Source: Erwinia sp. SLM-02 (GTDB lineage Bacteria > Pseudomonadota > Gammaproteobacteria > Enterobacterales > Enterobacteriaceae). From it: DNA of 64,000 nucleotides. The notes beneath the pieces were generated by a model, which made no database searches, was not told the DNA's origin, and was given only the letters and a program-made list of their open reading frames with translations. A program made the position numbers and the translations under genes. This document shows positions 1-8,865 of this stretch, piece by piece; within the stretch, counting starts at the first letter, position 1, and every line of letters begins with the position of its first letter. The stretch spans positions 682,001 through 746,000 of the forward strand of contig NZ_JAQISN010000001.1 of assembly GCF_037450285.1 (NCBI RefSeq). The letters are read 5' to 3'.

Positions 1-1
1 T

Positions 2-1030
2 GGCGTCGTCAGTTCTTCTTACTATTGCGGTAATTTGTTGGGCACGCTGATTGCGGGATGGCTGATTAAACGCCTTGGTTTTAACCGCAGCTATTATCTG
101 GCCTCGCTGGTTTTTGCTCTGGCTACCGTTGCTCTGGGCCTGCAGAGTGGATTCTGGATGTGGACCCTGTGGCGATTCGTCGCGGGCGTAGGCTGTGCGC
201 TGATTTGGGTAATTGTTGAGAGTGCGCTGCTGTGTAACGGCACGCTGCGTAACCGTGGCAGACTGCTGGCGGCCTACATGATTGTTTATTACATCGCGAC
301 CGTTGCCGGACAGCTGATGGTCAGCCGCGTTTCTACCGAACTGATGCAGGTGCTGCCGTGGGTTAGCGGTCTGATTCTGGCGGCTATTCTGCCGCTGGTA
401 TTTACCCGCGTTACCGCCAGCCAGGCGGAAGAAGGTGAGGATGGGGCATCAGGTCGCCTGTGGCCGATGCTGCGCCGCCGCAATGCACGCTTAGGGATTA
501 ACGGCTGTATTATTTCCGGTATTGTTCTGGGTTCACTGTACGGTCTGATGCCGCTGTATCTGTCGCATCAGGGAATGAGTGATTCCAACGTGGGCTACTG
601 GATGGCGCTGTTAGTCAGTGCCGGTATTATCGGCCAGTGGCCCATCGGCCGCCTTGCGGATCGCTATGGAAGACTGATGGTGCTGAGGGTGCAGGTATTC
701 GGTGTGATCCTCGGCGCGCTGGCCATGCTGGGCAACGCAGCAATGGGACCGGCTCTGTTTATTCTCGGCTGTGCCGGCTTCACGCTTTATCCCGTTGCCA
801 TGTCCTGGGCCTGTGAGAAGGTCGCACATCATGAACTGGTAGCGATGAATCAGGCGTTGCTGCTCAGCTATACCGTGGGCAGCCTTGCCGGCCCGACAAT
901 GACGTCGATGCTGATGCAGAATTATTCCGATCGTCTGCTGTTTGTGATGATTGCGGTGGTGGCTTTGATTTATCTCGCCATGCTGCTGCGCAAAGCGGAC
1001 CACCATATCAATCCGGTGGCGCACGCCTGA
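2..1030 (+). CDS. ycaD: MFS transporter YcaD, 5'-truncated by the window edge
   Basis: The open frame runs from the first bases of the window, so the start codon and the first one or two membrane segments lie outside. What remains reads as the C-terminal part of a 12-helix major facilitator protein with many hydrophobic segments. The loop after the second visible helix contains IKRLGFNRSYYLAS, and the second half contains GQWPIGRLADRYGR, the MFS loop 2-3 type signature. The match to E. coli YcaD, a transporter with no known substrate, is close along the whole visible length. It is followed by a bidirectional terminator and the convergent pflA. The first in-frame TTG inside the window (35) is not the true start. 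Identity is sure; the transported compound is unknown. Confidence 0.93.
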   Translation, partial: GVVSSSYYCGNLLGTLIAGWLIKRLGFNRSYYLASLVFALATVALGLQSGFWMWTLWRFVAGVGCALIWVIVESALLCNGTLRNRGRLLAAYMIVYYIATVAGQLMVSRVSTELMQVLPWVSGLILAAILPLVFTRVTASQAEEGEDGASGRLWPMLRRRNARLGINGCIISGIVLGSLYGLMPLYLSHQGMSDSNVGYWMALLVSAGIIGQWPIGRLADRYGRLMVLRVQVFGVILGALAMLGNAAMGPALFILGCAGFTLYPVAMSWACEKVAHHELVAMNQALLLSYTVGSLAGPTMTSMLMQNYSDRLLFVMIAVVALIYLAMLLRKADHHINPVAHA

Positions 1031-1131
1031 GAAGATCGGGCATAGTGAGCCGAATCTTTAACGACTCTGAGTTATCGTTGGACGTGCTCTGACGTTACTG
1101 AAGGGGTGTTAAGCGCTGAAGTATGTACGTT

Positions 1132-1160
1132 AAAAGGGCGGCCCCGAGGGTCGCCCTTTT
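1132..1160. terminator. Bidirectional terminator between ycaD and pflA
   Basis: A 12-bp stem (AAAAGGGCGGCC paired with GGTCGCCCTTTT, one G-T pair) encloses a short loop. The A-run and T-run at the ends allow termination from either side. It sits between the convergent genes ycaD and pflA. Confidence 0.85.
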
Positions 1161-1168
1161 ACTCTGGC

Positions 1169-1909
1169 TCAGTACATCACGTAGTGGCCGTAGCTTTCGA
1201 GGATATGTTTAATCCGCTCCATGGTTTCCGCTTTCGGCGGATGAACGCCGTCCAGCTTGTACTCTTCACCCATCGCTACCCATTTGTGTTTACCCAACTC
1301 GTGATAGGGCAGCATCTCAATTTTTTCGACGTTACCCATATCGCGGGTAAACTCACCGAGGCGGTGGGCGGAATCATCATCATCCGTGTAGCCAGGCACC
1401 ACCACATAGCGGATCCAGGTGCGGATTTTCCGCTTAGCCAGATAGCGGGCAAAATCCAGCGTACGATGGTTGGAAACGCCAACCAGCACCTGATGGATAT
1501 CATCATTAATCTGTTTCAAATCAAGCATCACCAGGTCGGTGACATCTAACAGTTCATCAATAACCGGATCGTAGCGACGCACGAAGCCATTGGTGTCCAG
1601 ACAGGTATTAATTCCTTCGGCCTTACAGGCACGAAACCAGTCGCGAACGAATTCAGCCTGCAGGATAGCCTCGCCGCCGGAAGCGGTAACGCCGCCGCCG
1701 GAAGCATTCATGAAGTGACGGTAGGAGACCACATCCTTCATCAGTTCCTCAACGGTAATCTCCTTACCGCCGTGGGTGTCCCAGGTATCCCGATTATGGC
1801 AGTAGAGGCAGCGCATCAGGCAGCCCTGGAAAAAGGTGATGAAACGAATGCCGGGACCATCGACGGTCCCGCAGGATTCAAATGAGTGAATACGTCCGAT
1901 AACTGACAT
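1169..1909 (-). CDS. pflA: Pyruvate formate-lyase activating enzyme (radical SAM)
   Basis: PflA uses a [4Fe-4S] cluster and S-adenosylmethionine to abstract a hydrogen from the glycine of PflB, switching on formate production from pyruvate in anaerobic cells. The protein has 246 residues, the same as E. coli. The radical SAM CxxxCxxC motif is visible as C30, C34, C37 (GCLMRCLYC). The following segment SASGGGVTASGGEAILQ matches the glycine-rich SAM-binding region. It lies 129 bp downstream of pflB on the same strand. That gap holds three inverted repeats, and in E. coli pflA also has its own promoter, so expression is probably partly uncoupled from pflB. Confidence 0.97.
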   Translation of the reverse strand: MSVIGRIHSFESCGTVDGPGIRFITFFQGCLMRCLYCHNRDTWDTHGGKEITVEELMKDVVSYRHFMNASGGGVTASGGEAILQAEFVRDWFRACKAEGINTCLDTNGFVRRYDPVIDELLDVTDLVMLDLKQINDDIHQVLVGVSNHRTLDFARYLAKRKIRTWIRYVVVPGYTDDDDSAHRLGEFTRDMGNVEKIEMLPYHELGKHKWVAMGEEYKLDGVHPPKAETMERIKHILESYGHYVMY

Positions 1910-2011
1910 TGCGATGAATTCTCCACGTTGACGCAGTCTTGAGCTGCGTTAAGTCTGTTTTGACAGTGCCCTGCAAGAAGCAAAACAGGCCACTGGCGAA
2001 ACGGACTTGCT

Positions 2012-2032
2012 GCAGCCCCCAGAGGGGGCTGC
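2012..2032 (-). terminator. Hairpin after pflB (attenuator or 3' stabiliser)
   Basis: A perfect 9-bp stem (GCAGCCCCC with GGGGGCTGC, loop AGA) begins only 7 bases beyond the pflB stop codon. No T-run follows on the minus strand, so it is more likely a partial terminator or a mRNA-protecting hairpin than a full intrinsic terminator. Confidence 0.6.
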
Positions 2033-2038
2033 GTGGTA

Positions 2039-4321
2039 TTACATGCTTTGCGTAAAGGTACGGGTAATGACGTCCTGCTGCTGCTCTTTGGTCAGTGAGT
2101 TAAAGCGCACGGCATAACCGGAAACACGGATGGTCAGCTGCGGATATTTTTCCGGATCTTCCATGGCTTCCAGCAGCATCTCACGGTTCATAACGTTGAC
2201 GTTAAGGTGCTGACCGCCTTCGATGCTGGCTTCATGGTGGAAGTATCCATCCATCAGGCCTGCGAGGTTGGCTTTACGCACATCATCATTTTTACCCAGC
2301 GCATTTGGCACGATGGAGAAGGTATAGGAAATACCATCTTTAGCGTAGGCAAACGGCAGTTTAGCAACGGAGGTCAGTGAAGCCACTGCGCCTTTCTGAT
2401 CGCGTCCGTGCATTGGGTTCGCACCTGGTCCAAATGGCGCACCGGCGCGACGGCCATCCGGAGTATTACCGGTTTTCTTACCATACACCACGTTTGACGT
2501 GATGGTCAGGACAGACTGTGTTGGCACTGCGTTACGGTAAGTCTGCAGTTTCTGAATTTTCTTCATGAAACGTTCAACCAGGTCGCAGGCAATGTCATCA
2601 ACGCGCGAATCATTGTTACCAAACTGCGGATACTCGCCTTCAATTTTGAAGTCAACCGCCAGACCGTCTTCGTCACGGATGGTGGACACTTTGGCGTATT
2701 TGATGGCGGAGAGTGAGTCTGCCGCTACCGACAGTCCTGCAATACCGCATGCCATGGTGCGATAGACATCGCGGTCGTGCAGTGCCATCAGAGAGGCTTC
2801 GTAGCTGTACTTATCGTGCATGTAATGGATGACATTCAGTGCGGTGACATACTGCTTGGCCAGCCAGTCCATGAAGTGATCCATACGCGCCATCACTTTT
2901 TCATAATCCAGCACTTCATCCATCATCGGTGCTTCTTTCGGACCAACCTGCATTTTCAGTTTTTCATCCACGCCGCCGTTAATCGCGTACAGCATGGTTT
3001 TTGCCAGGTTAGCGCGGGCACCGAAGAACTGCATCTGTTTGCCTACGATCATTGGGCTGACGCAGCAGGCGATTGCATAGTCATCGCTGTTGAAATCAGG
3101 GCGCATCAGATCGTCATTCTCATACTGCAGAGAAGACGTATCGATCGAGACTTTCGCCGCGAATTTTTTAAAGTTCAGAGGCAGTTTTTCTGACCACAGA
3201 ATGGTCATGTTAGGCTCTGGTGACGGGCCCATGGTGTAAAGCGTATTCAGGAAGCGGAAGGTGTTTTTGGTCACCAGAGTACGGCCATCAACGCCCATAC
3301 CCGCCAGGGATTCCGTTGCCCAGATTGGGTCACCTGAGAACAGCTCATCATATTCAGGGGTACGCAGGAAGCGAACCATACGCAGTTTCATGACCAGATG
3401 GTCAATCAGCTCCTGCGCTTCTTCTTCGGTAATTTTGCCCGCCTTCAGGTCACGATTGATATAAACATCGAGGAAGGTAGAGACGCGGCCGAAGGACATG
3501 GCTGCACCATTCTGCGATTTCACCGCGGCCAGATAGCCAAAGTAGGTCCACTGCACCGCTTCCTGAGCCGTTGTTGCCGGGCCGGAGATATCGAAACCGT
3601 GCTTAGCCGCCATTTCTTTAATCTGCTGCAGTGCGCGATGCTGGTCAGCAATTTCTTCACGCAGACGGATAGTGGCTTCAAGGTTAACGCCATTTTCCAT
3701 ATCGCTCTGTAGAGAAGTGAACTGCGCAAACTTGTCTTTCATCAGATAATCAATACCGTACAGCGCAACGCGACGGTAGTCACCGATGATACGACCGCGG
3801 CCATAGGCATCCGGCAGGCCGGTCAGCACGCCGGATTTACGGCAGCGCAGGATATCCGGGGTGTAAACATCAAACACGCCCTGGTTATGGGTTTTACGGT
3901 ATTCGGTGAAGATTTTTTTCAGTGATGGGTCGAGTTCACGGCCGTAAACCTTACAGGAACCCTCTACCATCTTGATGCCGCCGAACGGGATCAGCGCACG
4001 TTTCAACGGCGCTTCAGTTTGCAGACCAACAATCTTTTCCAGCGCTTTTTCGATGTAGCCAGCGTCATGCGAGGTAATCGTTGCCGCCAGGTCGGTATCA
4101 AAATCAACCGGCGCATGGGTTTTGTTTTCCAGCTTGATGCCTTCCATGACCTTATCCCACAGAGTGGTGGTCGCCTGAGTAGCACCGGCCAGGAATGACT
4201 CGTCGCCTTCATAGGGGGTATAGTTTTTCTGGATGAAGTCACGAACGTTGACACCGTTCTGCCATTCACCTGCTGCAAAACTTTCCCAGGCTTTTGCCAT
4301 GTCTTTATTTAGCTCGGTCAT
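2039..4321 (-). CDS. pflB: Formate C-acetyltransferase (pyruvate formate-lyase)
   Basis: PflB converts pyruvate and CoA to acetyl-CoA and formate in the anaerobic cytoplasm. The 760 residues match E. coli length exactly. The adjacent catalytic cysteines are C419 and C420 (IACCVSP), and the radical glycine is G735 in the C-terminal RVSGYAVRF. The start ATG is preceded by an AGGTAGGT ribosome site like that of E. coli. It lies 90 bp downstream of focA on the same strand, forming the usual focA-pflB operon. Nothing is unusual in the catalytic parts. Confidence 0.98.
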   Translation of the reverse strand: MTELNKDMAKAWESFAAGEWQNGVNVRDFIQKNYTPYEGDESFLAGATQATTTLWDKVMEGIKLENKTHAPVDFDTDLAATITSHDAGYIEKALEKIVGLQTEAPLKRALIPFGGIKMVEGSCKVYGRELDPSLKKIFTEYRKTHNQGVFDVYTPDILRCRKSGVLTGLPDAYGRGRIIGDYRRVALYGIDYLMKDKFAQFTSLQSDMENGVNLEATIRLREEIADQHRALQQIKEMAAKHGFDISGPATTAQEAVQWTYFGYLAAVKSQNGAAMSFGRVSTFLDVYINRDLKAGKITEEEAQELIDHLVMKLRMVRFLRTPEYDELFSGDPIWATESLAGMGVDGRTLVTKNTFRFLNTLYTMGPSPEPNMTILWSEKLPLNFKKFAAKVSIDTSSLQYENDDLMRPDFNSDDYAIACCVSPMIVGKQMQFFGARANLAKTMLYAINGGVDEKLKMQVGPKEAPMMDEVLDYEKVMARMDHFMDWLAKQYVTALNVIHYMHDKYSYEASLMALHDRDVYRTMACGIAGLSVAADSLSAIKYAKVSTIRDEDGLAVDFKIEGEYPQFGNNDSRVDDIACDLVERFMKKIQKLQTYRNAVPTQSVLTITSNVVYGKKTGNTPDGRRAGAPFGPGANPMHGRDQKGAVASLTSVAKLPFAYAKDGISYTFSIVPNALGKNDDVRKANLAGLMDGYFHHEASIEGGQHLNVNVMNREMLLEAMEDPEKYPQLTIRVSGYAVRFNSLTKEQQQDVITRTFTQSM

Positions 4322-4411
4322 GTGATACCTACCTTTATAACGTGAAGTTCGTTGTACGTTACCGTCAGACGGTGAGCTGCCCGCGGCTGTATAAAATTCT
4401 GTTACAGAGAC

Positions 4412-5269
4412 TCAGCGGTGATCGCCATCGCGCAGATAGATCACCCAATACGTCAACCCTACCAGTAAGCCGCCACCGATAATGTTGCCGAGGGTAACGG
4501 GGATCAGGTTGTCAGTAACAAAGTTGCTGACGGTAAGGTGTGAAAACTGTTGGGCTGTGGCCCCGGTTGCCTGCCAGAACTCCGGCGAAGCGAAATCTTT
4601 GATGACTATTGCCATGGGGATCAGAAACATATTGGCGATGCTGTGTTCGAAGCCGCTGGCTACAAACATGGCAACCGGCAGAACCATGGCGAACATTTTA
4701 TCCAGCAGGCTGCGGCCGGAATAGCTCATCCACACCGCCATACATACCATCAGATTAGCCAGGATCCCCAGGCATACTGCTTCGATAAAGGTATGGTGCA
4801 TTTTATGGTCGGCAGTCTGCAGGACGTTTAACCCCCAGGCACCGTTAGCGGTCATATATTGTCCCGCGAACCAGATCAGCGCGACGAAGAAGACGGCGCC
4901 GATAAAATTGCCTACGTAAACGTTTATCCAGTTACGCGCCAGTTGAGTCCAGGTGATTCTGCCGCTGGCTTTGGCCACTACGGTGAGAACGGTAGAGGTG
5001 AAAAGGTCGGCACCGCAAACAACAACCAGCATCAAGCCGAGAGAAAAGCAGATCCCACCGACCAGTTTTGCCAGCCCCCAGGGAATCGTGCCGGTACCGG
5101 TGGTCGCCGTGATGTAAAAGGCGAAGGCGATTGAGATAAATACGCCCGCGTTAATTGCCAGAAAGAAGGTAGTGAAAGGATGTTTCGTTGCTTTATAGAC
5201 GCCAGCGTCTTCAGCAACTTTAGCCATTTCAGCAGGTAATAATAGATCAAAGAGGTTGCCAGCTTTCAC
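4412..5269 (-). CDS. focA: Formate channel FocA
   Basis: FocA is a pentameric inner-membrane formate/nitrite-family channel with six membrane segments per subunit. It exports formate made by PflB and can reimport it. I place the start at a GTG (5269), which gives MKAGNLFDLLLP and 285 residues as in E. coli. A GGAG ribosome site lies 9 bases upstream. The longer frame that opens with TTG at 5284 would swallow that ribosome site. Family motifs are visible, including the FNT signature region GADLFTSTV and the central LGILANLMVCMAVWMSYS. It is the first gene of the focA-pflB operon. An FNR-like box lies 61 bp upstream of the chosen start. Confidence 0.95.
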   Translation of the reverse strand: MKAGNLFDLLLPAEMAKVAEDAGVYKATKHPFTTFFLAINAGVFISIAFAFYITATTGTGTIPWGLAKLVGGICFSLGLMLVVVCGADLFTSTVLTVVAKASGRITWTQLARNWINVYVGNFIGAVFFVALIWFAGQYMTANGAWGLNVLQTADHKMHHTFIEAVCLGILANLMVCMAVWMSYSGRSLLDKMFAMVLPVAMFVASGFEHSIANMFLIPMAIVIKDFASPEFWQATGATAQQFSHLTVSNFVTDNLIPVTLGNIIGGGLLVGLTYWVIYLRDGDHR

Positions 5270-5330
5270 ACTAACGTTCTCCAAAAAGTAGTCAGCAAGG
5301 AAAGTCTAACAAACGAGTATAGAAGGGAAT

Positions 5331-5344
5331 TTGATATGGATCAT
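5331..5344 (-). promoter_or_regulatory. FNR-like binding site upstream of focA
   Basis: TTGATATGGATCAT fits the FNR consensus TTGAT-N4-ATCAA in 9 of 10 defined positions. FNR is the oxygen-sensing activator of focA-pflB in E. coli. The position, 61 bp upstream of the proposed focA start, fits activation. Confidence 0.75.
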
Positions 5345-5520
5345 AGTGGTCTGGTAATTCAGCCATTCAGATCGGATGAGTGGGGCTATTTTTTAATTAA
5401 CTTGATGATAAATAACAAATAAAACTTTTTTAATATTTAAAAAAATAATTTAAATTTTATTTTTCAACCTCTTTGGAAGGTTAAAAAATGGCAGCAGTTA
5501 ATTCCATCTTGTGAAAAACA

Positions 5521-5551
5521 AAAAGGTAACAGCCCTTAGCCGTTACCTTTT
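5521..5551 (-). terminator. Terminator of ycaO
   Basis: A perfect 10-bp stem (AAAAGGTAAC with GTTACCTTTT) with an 11-base loop is followed on the minus strand by a T-rich run. It lies 75 bp beyond the ycaO stop and insulates it from focA. Confidence 0.88.
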
Positions 5552-5625
5552 ATTAACTTATCGCCCGCAGTGCCTTTTCAGGAAAAAATCACGCACATCT
5601 GGCGCTATTCGGTCCGGTCGTGAGC

Positions 5626-7392
5626 TTATTTCCAGTAACGGCGTTTTGCCGCCTGTAATTTCTCATATGCCGCCAGCAGTGACTGATGTGCAGGGAATGC
5701 CAGCAGATCGCTGTCCACATTTTGCAGGCCATAGAATGGCGCTTCACCGCTAATGGCAGCAGAGGCGTTATCAACCGCTTCCTGGCCGTACATACGCACG
5801 AAGGCGGTATGATACTGAAGCGGATCGCGCTCATCTTCCTGGCTCAGCAGCAGCAGAGTCTGCAGACAGCGATAGTAGTTCGCACGCGCCGGGCTGAAGA
5901 TTGACTGATTGAACTCCATCGTCCATTCGGTCCAGATCAGCGCCTGATCGAGGTCACCACCGGCCAGGGCCAGCATGGCCTTGAGCTCACCGATACGCAA
6001 CGTGTACCAGCCGTTATCTTTGCCGGTCGCCAGACCCAGCAGCTCGCGTACGCGGGTGAAGTCGTCGTGGCCATCTTCATCCAGCTGTTCCAGCAGTGCC
6101 AGGTAGTCTTCTTTTTCCCAGCTGCTGTCAGGCAGGTTGAGAAGGGTATCGCGCAGGTATGCACCCATGCTGTTGTTTGCCAGCAGCAGATCTTCCGCAG
6201 GATAAATATCTGACATACCCGGCACGATGATACGGCAGGCGTAAACATCAAGATGCTGATAGTCGGCGATGTAAACTTCCTGGCCTTCCGCATCGAAGAT
6301 GGCCATCAGAGTTGCGAACTCTTCTTCCGTTGTGCCCTTAAAGCTCCAGTCAGCGAACGGATAGTCGGCATCGTCTTTGAACAGATCCCAGGAGATCAGA
6401 CCGCTGGAATCGATAAAGTGGGTTTCAAGGTTAGCATGTTCGGCAACTTCTTCATCATCAAAGGTCGGCGGCGTGAAGACATCCAGATCCTTGAGTCCGC
6501 GGCCCTGCAGCAGTTCGGTAACGGTACGCTCCAGCGCCACGCCGAAATCAGGATGCGCGCCGAAGGAAGCGAAGCAGGTGCCATTTTCCGGGTTAAACAG
6601 GACGACGCAGATCACCGGGTATTTTCCGCCCAGAGATGCATCGTAGGAGAAGATTGGGAAGCCCTCGGCTTCGAGACGATCGATAGCTTCAACCACGCCA
6701 GGATAGCGGTTAAGCACCTCCTGTGGAATCGTCGGCAGGCTGATGGACTCAGCAATAATGCGATTCTTAATATAGCGCTCAAAGACTTCAGACAGACCCT
6801 GCACACGGGCTTCGTTAGCCGTGTTGCCCGCTGACATGCCGTTGGACACATAAAGGTTGCCGATGATGTTCATCGGAATATAGACCGTCTGCTGGTCTGA
6901 CTGACGCGTGAACGGCAGGCCAACAATACCGCGATCCGCATTACCGGACTGAAGGTCGATAAGGTCGCTGGCGCTCAGTTCGTTTTCCGGGTCGTAAAAC
7001 TTACGCAGGCGCGCGTCAAGGATGCCTGCCGGCAGCTGATCATCTTCAGGCAGCGGGAACCACTTTTCATTAGGATAGTGAACGAAATCGCCATTTGCGA
7101 TCTGCTTGCCCAGCCAGAAATCGGCAAAGAAATAGTTGGTAGACAGACGTTCAAAGTATTCACCCAGCGCAGAAGCCAGCGCAGCCTTTTTGCTGGCGCC
7201 TTTACCGTTGGTGAAGCACAGTGGGCAGTCGCGATCGCGAATATGCACTGACCAGACATTGGGAACCGGATTCAGCCAGGACGCTTCTTCAATATTGAAG
7301 CCCAGATCCTGTAGTTTTTGCTGAAAGCGCGCGATGGAATCTTCCAACGCGGCGTCTTTGCCTGGAATATAAGTTTGAGTCATTTTGCCCAC
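5626..7392 (-). CDS. ycaO: YcaO-family protein, ribosomal S12 beta-methylthiolation factor
   Basis: YcaO proteins are ATP-dependent enzymes that activate amide backbones. The E. coli member is linked genetically to RimO-dependent methylthiolation of ribosomal protein S12, but its own reaction is not settled. The 588 residues are close to the 586 of E. coli. The N-terminal two thirds carry the YcaO domain, with GKGASKKAALASALGEYFERLS near residue 70 and SNGMSAGNTANEARVQGLSEVFERY near 190, both rich in conserved acidic and glutamine/arginine ATP-site residues. The C-terminal third is helical and TPR-like. In E. coli ycaP follows toward serC. Here serC comes directly after a 300-bp divergent gap. 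Confidence 0.94.
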   Translation of the reverse strand: MGKMTQTYIPGKDAALEDSIARFQQKLQDLGFNIEEASWLNPVPNVWSVHIRDRDCPLCFTNGKGASKKAALASALGEYFERLSTNYFFADFWLGKQIANGDFVHYPNEKWFPLPEDDQLPAGILDARLRKFYDPENELSASDLIDLQSGNADRGIVGLPFTRQSDQQTVYIPMNIIGNLYVSNGMSAGNTANEARVQGLSEVFERYIKNRIIAESISLPTIPQEVLNRYPGVVEAIDRLEAEGFPIFSYDASLGGKYPVICVVLFNPENGTCFASFGAHPDFGVALERTVTELLQGRGLKDLDVFTPPTFDDEEVAEHANLETHFIDSSGLISWDLFKDDADYPFADWSFKGTTEEEFATLMAIFDAEGQEVYIADYQHLDVYACRIIVPGMSDIYPAEDLLLANNSMGAYLRDTLLNLPDSSWEKEDYLALLEQLDEDGHDDFTRVRELLGLATGKDNGWYTLRIGELKAMLALAGGDLDQALIWTEWTMEFNQSIFSPARANYYRCLQTLLLLSQEDERDPLQYHTAFVRMYGQEAVDNASAAISGEAPFYGLQNVDSDLLAFPAHQSLLAAYEKLQAAKRRYWK

Positions 7393-7692
7393 TCGTTATT
7401 GATTGTGCGGAAAGCGCGCAATGATACGGGTTTTCCGCTGGATTCGCCATCCGGCAACCAAAAATTCATCTGCTGAAGAATGCCATATTCCGCCGAAACA
7501 GTAACAGAGGTGTTTACGACGGCGGAAAACGCCTCACAAAATATCGTTTGCCGTTTCATTTCCCCTACAAGCTGTTGCGGGCGCGGCCTGAAAACTGGTC
7601 GGTTGACCGGATAAATCATTGCAGCATTGGGGAGGCAATGATAAAACCGATAAAGGAATCAAAACCGATTGATCTGAAAGTGGTGAGGGGAA
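7393..7692. promoter_or_regulatory. Divergent intergenic region ycaO / serC
   Basis: This 300-bp gap should contain both divergent promoters. The serC ribosome site (GAGGGG) lies just before its ATG. I see no convincing gene and no remnant of the E. coli gene ycaP. A small leftward frame at 7380-7619 has no recognisable features. Confidence 0.5.
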
Positions 7693-8778
7693 ATGAGTCA
7701 GGTTTTCAATTTTAGCTCTGGCCCGGCAATGCTGCCGGTAGAAGTGCTCCGTCGTGCTGAGCAGGAACTCTGCAACTGGCAGGGGTTAGGAACCTCCGTA
7801 ATGGAGATCAGCCACCGCAGTAAGGAATTTATTCAGGTGGCGGAAGAGGCAGAAAAAGATTTTCGCGATCTGCTGAAAATCCCCTCCAACTACAAAGTTT
7901 TATTCTGCCACGGCGGCGCGCGCGCGCAGTTTGCCGCAGTTCCGATGAACCTGCTGGGTAGCCATAACACCGCAGACTACGTTGACGGTGGTTACTGGGC
8001 GGCCAGCGCGGTAAAAGAAGCGCAGAAGTACTGCACGCCAAACGTAATCAATGCGAAAACGACGGTTGATGGCCTGCGCGGAATCACCCCGATGAGCAGC
8101 TGGGCACTGTCCGACGATGCGGCCTACGTTCACTACTGCCCGAATGAAACCATTGATGGTATTGCCATCAGTGAAACGCCTGATTTTGGCGATAAGCTGG
8201 TTGTTGCCGATCTCTCCTCAACCATCCTGTCTTCACCGATTGACGTCAGCCGCTACGGCGTACTGTATGCCGGTGCTCAGAAAAACATCGGCCCGGCTGG
8301 ATTAACGCTGGTTGTTGTCCGTGAAGATCTGTTAGGCCAGGCACGCAAAGAGCTGCCTTCCATCCTTGACTACAAGGTGCTGGCAGATAACGATTCGATG
8401 TTCAACACGCCACCTACTTTTGCCTGGTATCTTTCTGGCCTGGTCTTCAAATGGCTGAAAGAGCAGGGCGGTGTGGCTGAAATGGACAAGCGTAACCAGC
8501 TGAAAGCCGATCTGCTTTATGGCACCATCGATAGCAGCGACTTTTACCGTAATGATGTTGCCTTAGCTAACCGCTCACGCATGAACGTGCCTTTCCAGCT
8601 GGCCGATGCCTCACTGGATAAGCTGTTCCTGGAAGAGTCGTTTGCTCAGGGGCTGCACGCACTGAAAGGCCATCGCGTGGTGGGCGGTATGCGTGCTTCA
8701 ATCTATAATGCTATGCCGCTGGAAGGCATTAAGACGCTGACTGATTTCATGATCGACTTCGAGCGTCGTCACGGTTAA
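7693..8778 (+). CDS. serC: Phosphoserine/phosphohydroxythreonine aminotransferase
   Basis: SerC is a PLP enzyme that transaminates 3-phosphohydroxypyruvate to phosphoserine (serine pathway) and acts in pyridoxal phosphate synthesis. The protein has 361 residues, against 362 in E. coli. The PLP-binding lysine is K197 in YAGAQKNIGPAG. The N-terminal NFSSGPAMLP and the HGGARAQF phosphate-binding region are intact. A hairpin terminator separates it from aroA by less than 90 bp, and in E. coli the two form one operon with partial read-through. Confidence 0.98.
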   Translation: MSQVFNFSSGPAMLPVEVLRRAEQELCNWQGLGTSVMEISHRSKEFIQVAEEAEKDFRDLLKIPSNYKVLFCHGGARAQFAAVPMNLLGSHNTADYVDGGYWAASAVKEAQKYCTPNVINAKTTVDGLRGITPMSSWALSDDAAYVHYCPNETIDGIAISETPDFGDKLVVADLSSTILSSPIDVSRYGVLYAGAQKNIGPAGLTLVVVREDLLGQARKELPSILDYKVLADNDSMFNTPPTFAWYLSGLVFKWLKEQGGVAEMDKRNQLKADLLYGTIDSSDFYRNDVALANRSRMNVPFQLADASLDKLFLEESFAQGLHALKGHRVVGGMRASIYNAMPLEGIKTLTDFMIDFERRHG

Positions 8779-8809
8779 GGATTTAGCCAAAGCAGCAAGT
8801 TCTTAATCT

Positions 8810-8835
8810 GAAACCCCGCCTTGCTGCGGGGTTTC
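8810..8835 (+). terminator. Hairpin between serC and aroA
   Basis: A 10-bp perfect stem (GAAACCCCGC with GCGGGGTTTC) has a short loop. The following sequence is only moderately T-rich, so partial read-through into aroA is likely. Confidence 0.75.
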
Positions 8836-8865
8836 ATTGTAATTTATTTGGAGAATATGTTTCAC

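Larger units (their letters stand above)
5270..5625. promoter_or_regulatory. AT-rich upstream region of focA
   Basis: This 356-bp gap between ycaO and focA has no plausible gene. From left to right it holds the focA ribosome site, an FNR-like box at 5331-5344, a very AT-rich block at about 5390-5490, and the ycaO terminator at 5521-5551. It is the expected place for the multiple anaerobic promoters of the focA-pflB operon. I could not assign individual -10/-35 elements. Confidence 0.7.

Noticed and set aside
7380..7619. 79-residue leftward frame between ycaO and serC as a possible ycaP remnant
   Set aside because: It shows no membrane segments or similarity to the YcaP/DUF421 family and overlaps the ycaO start.
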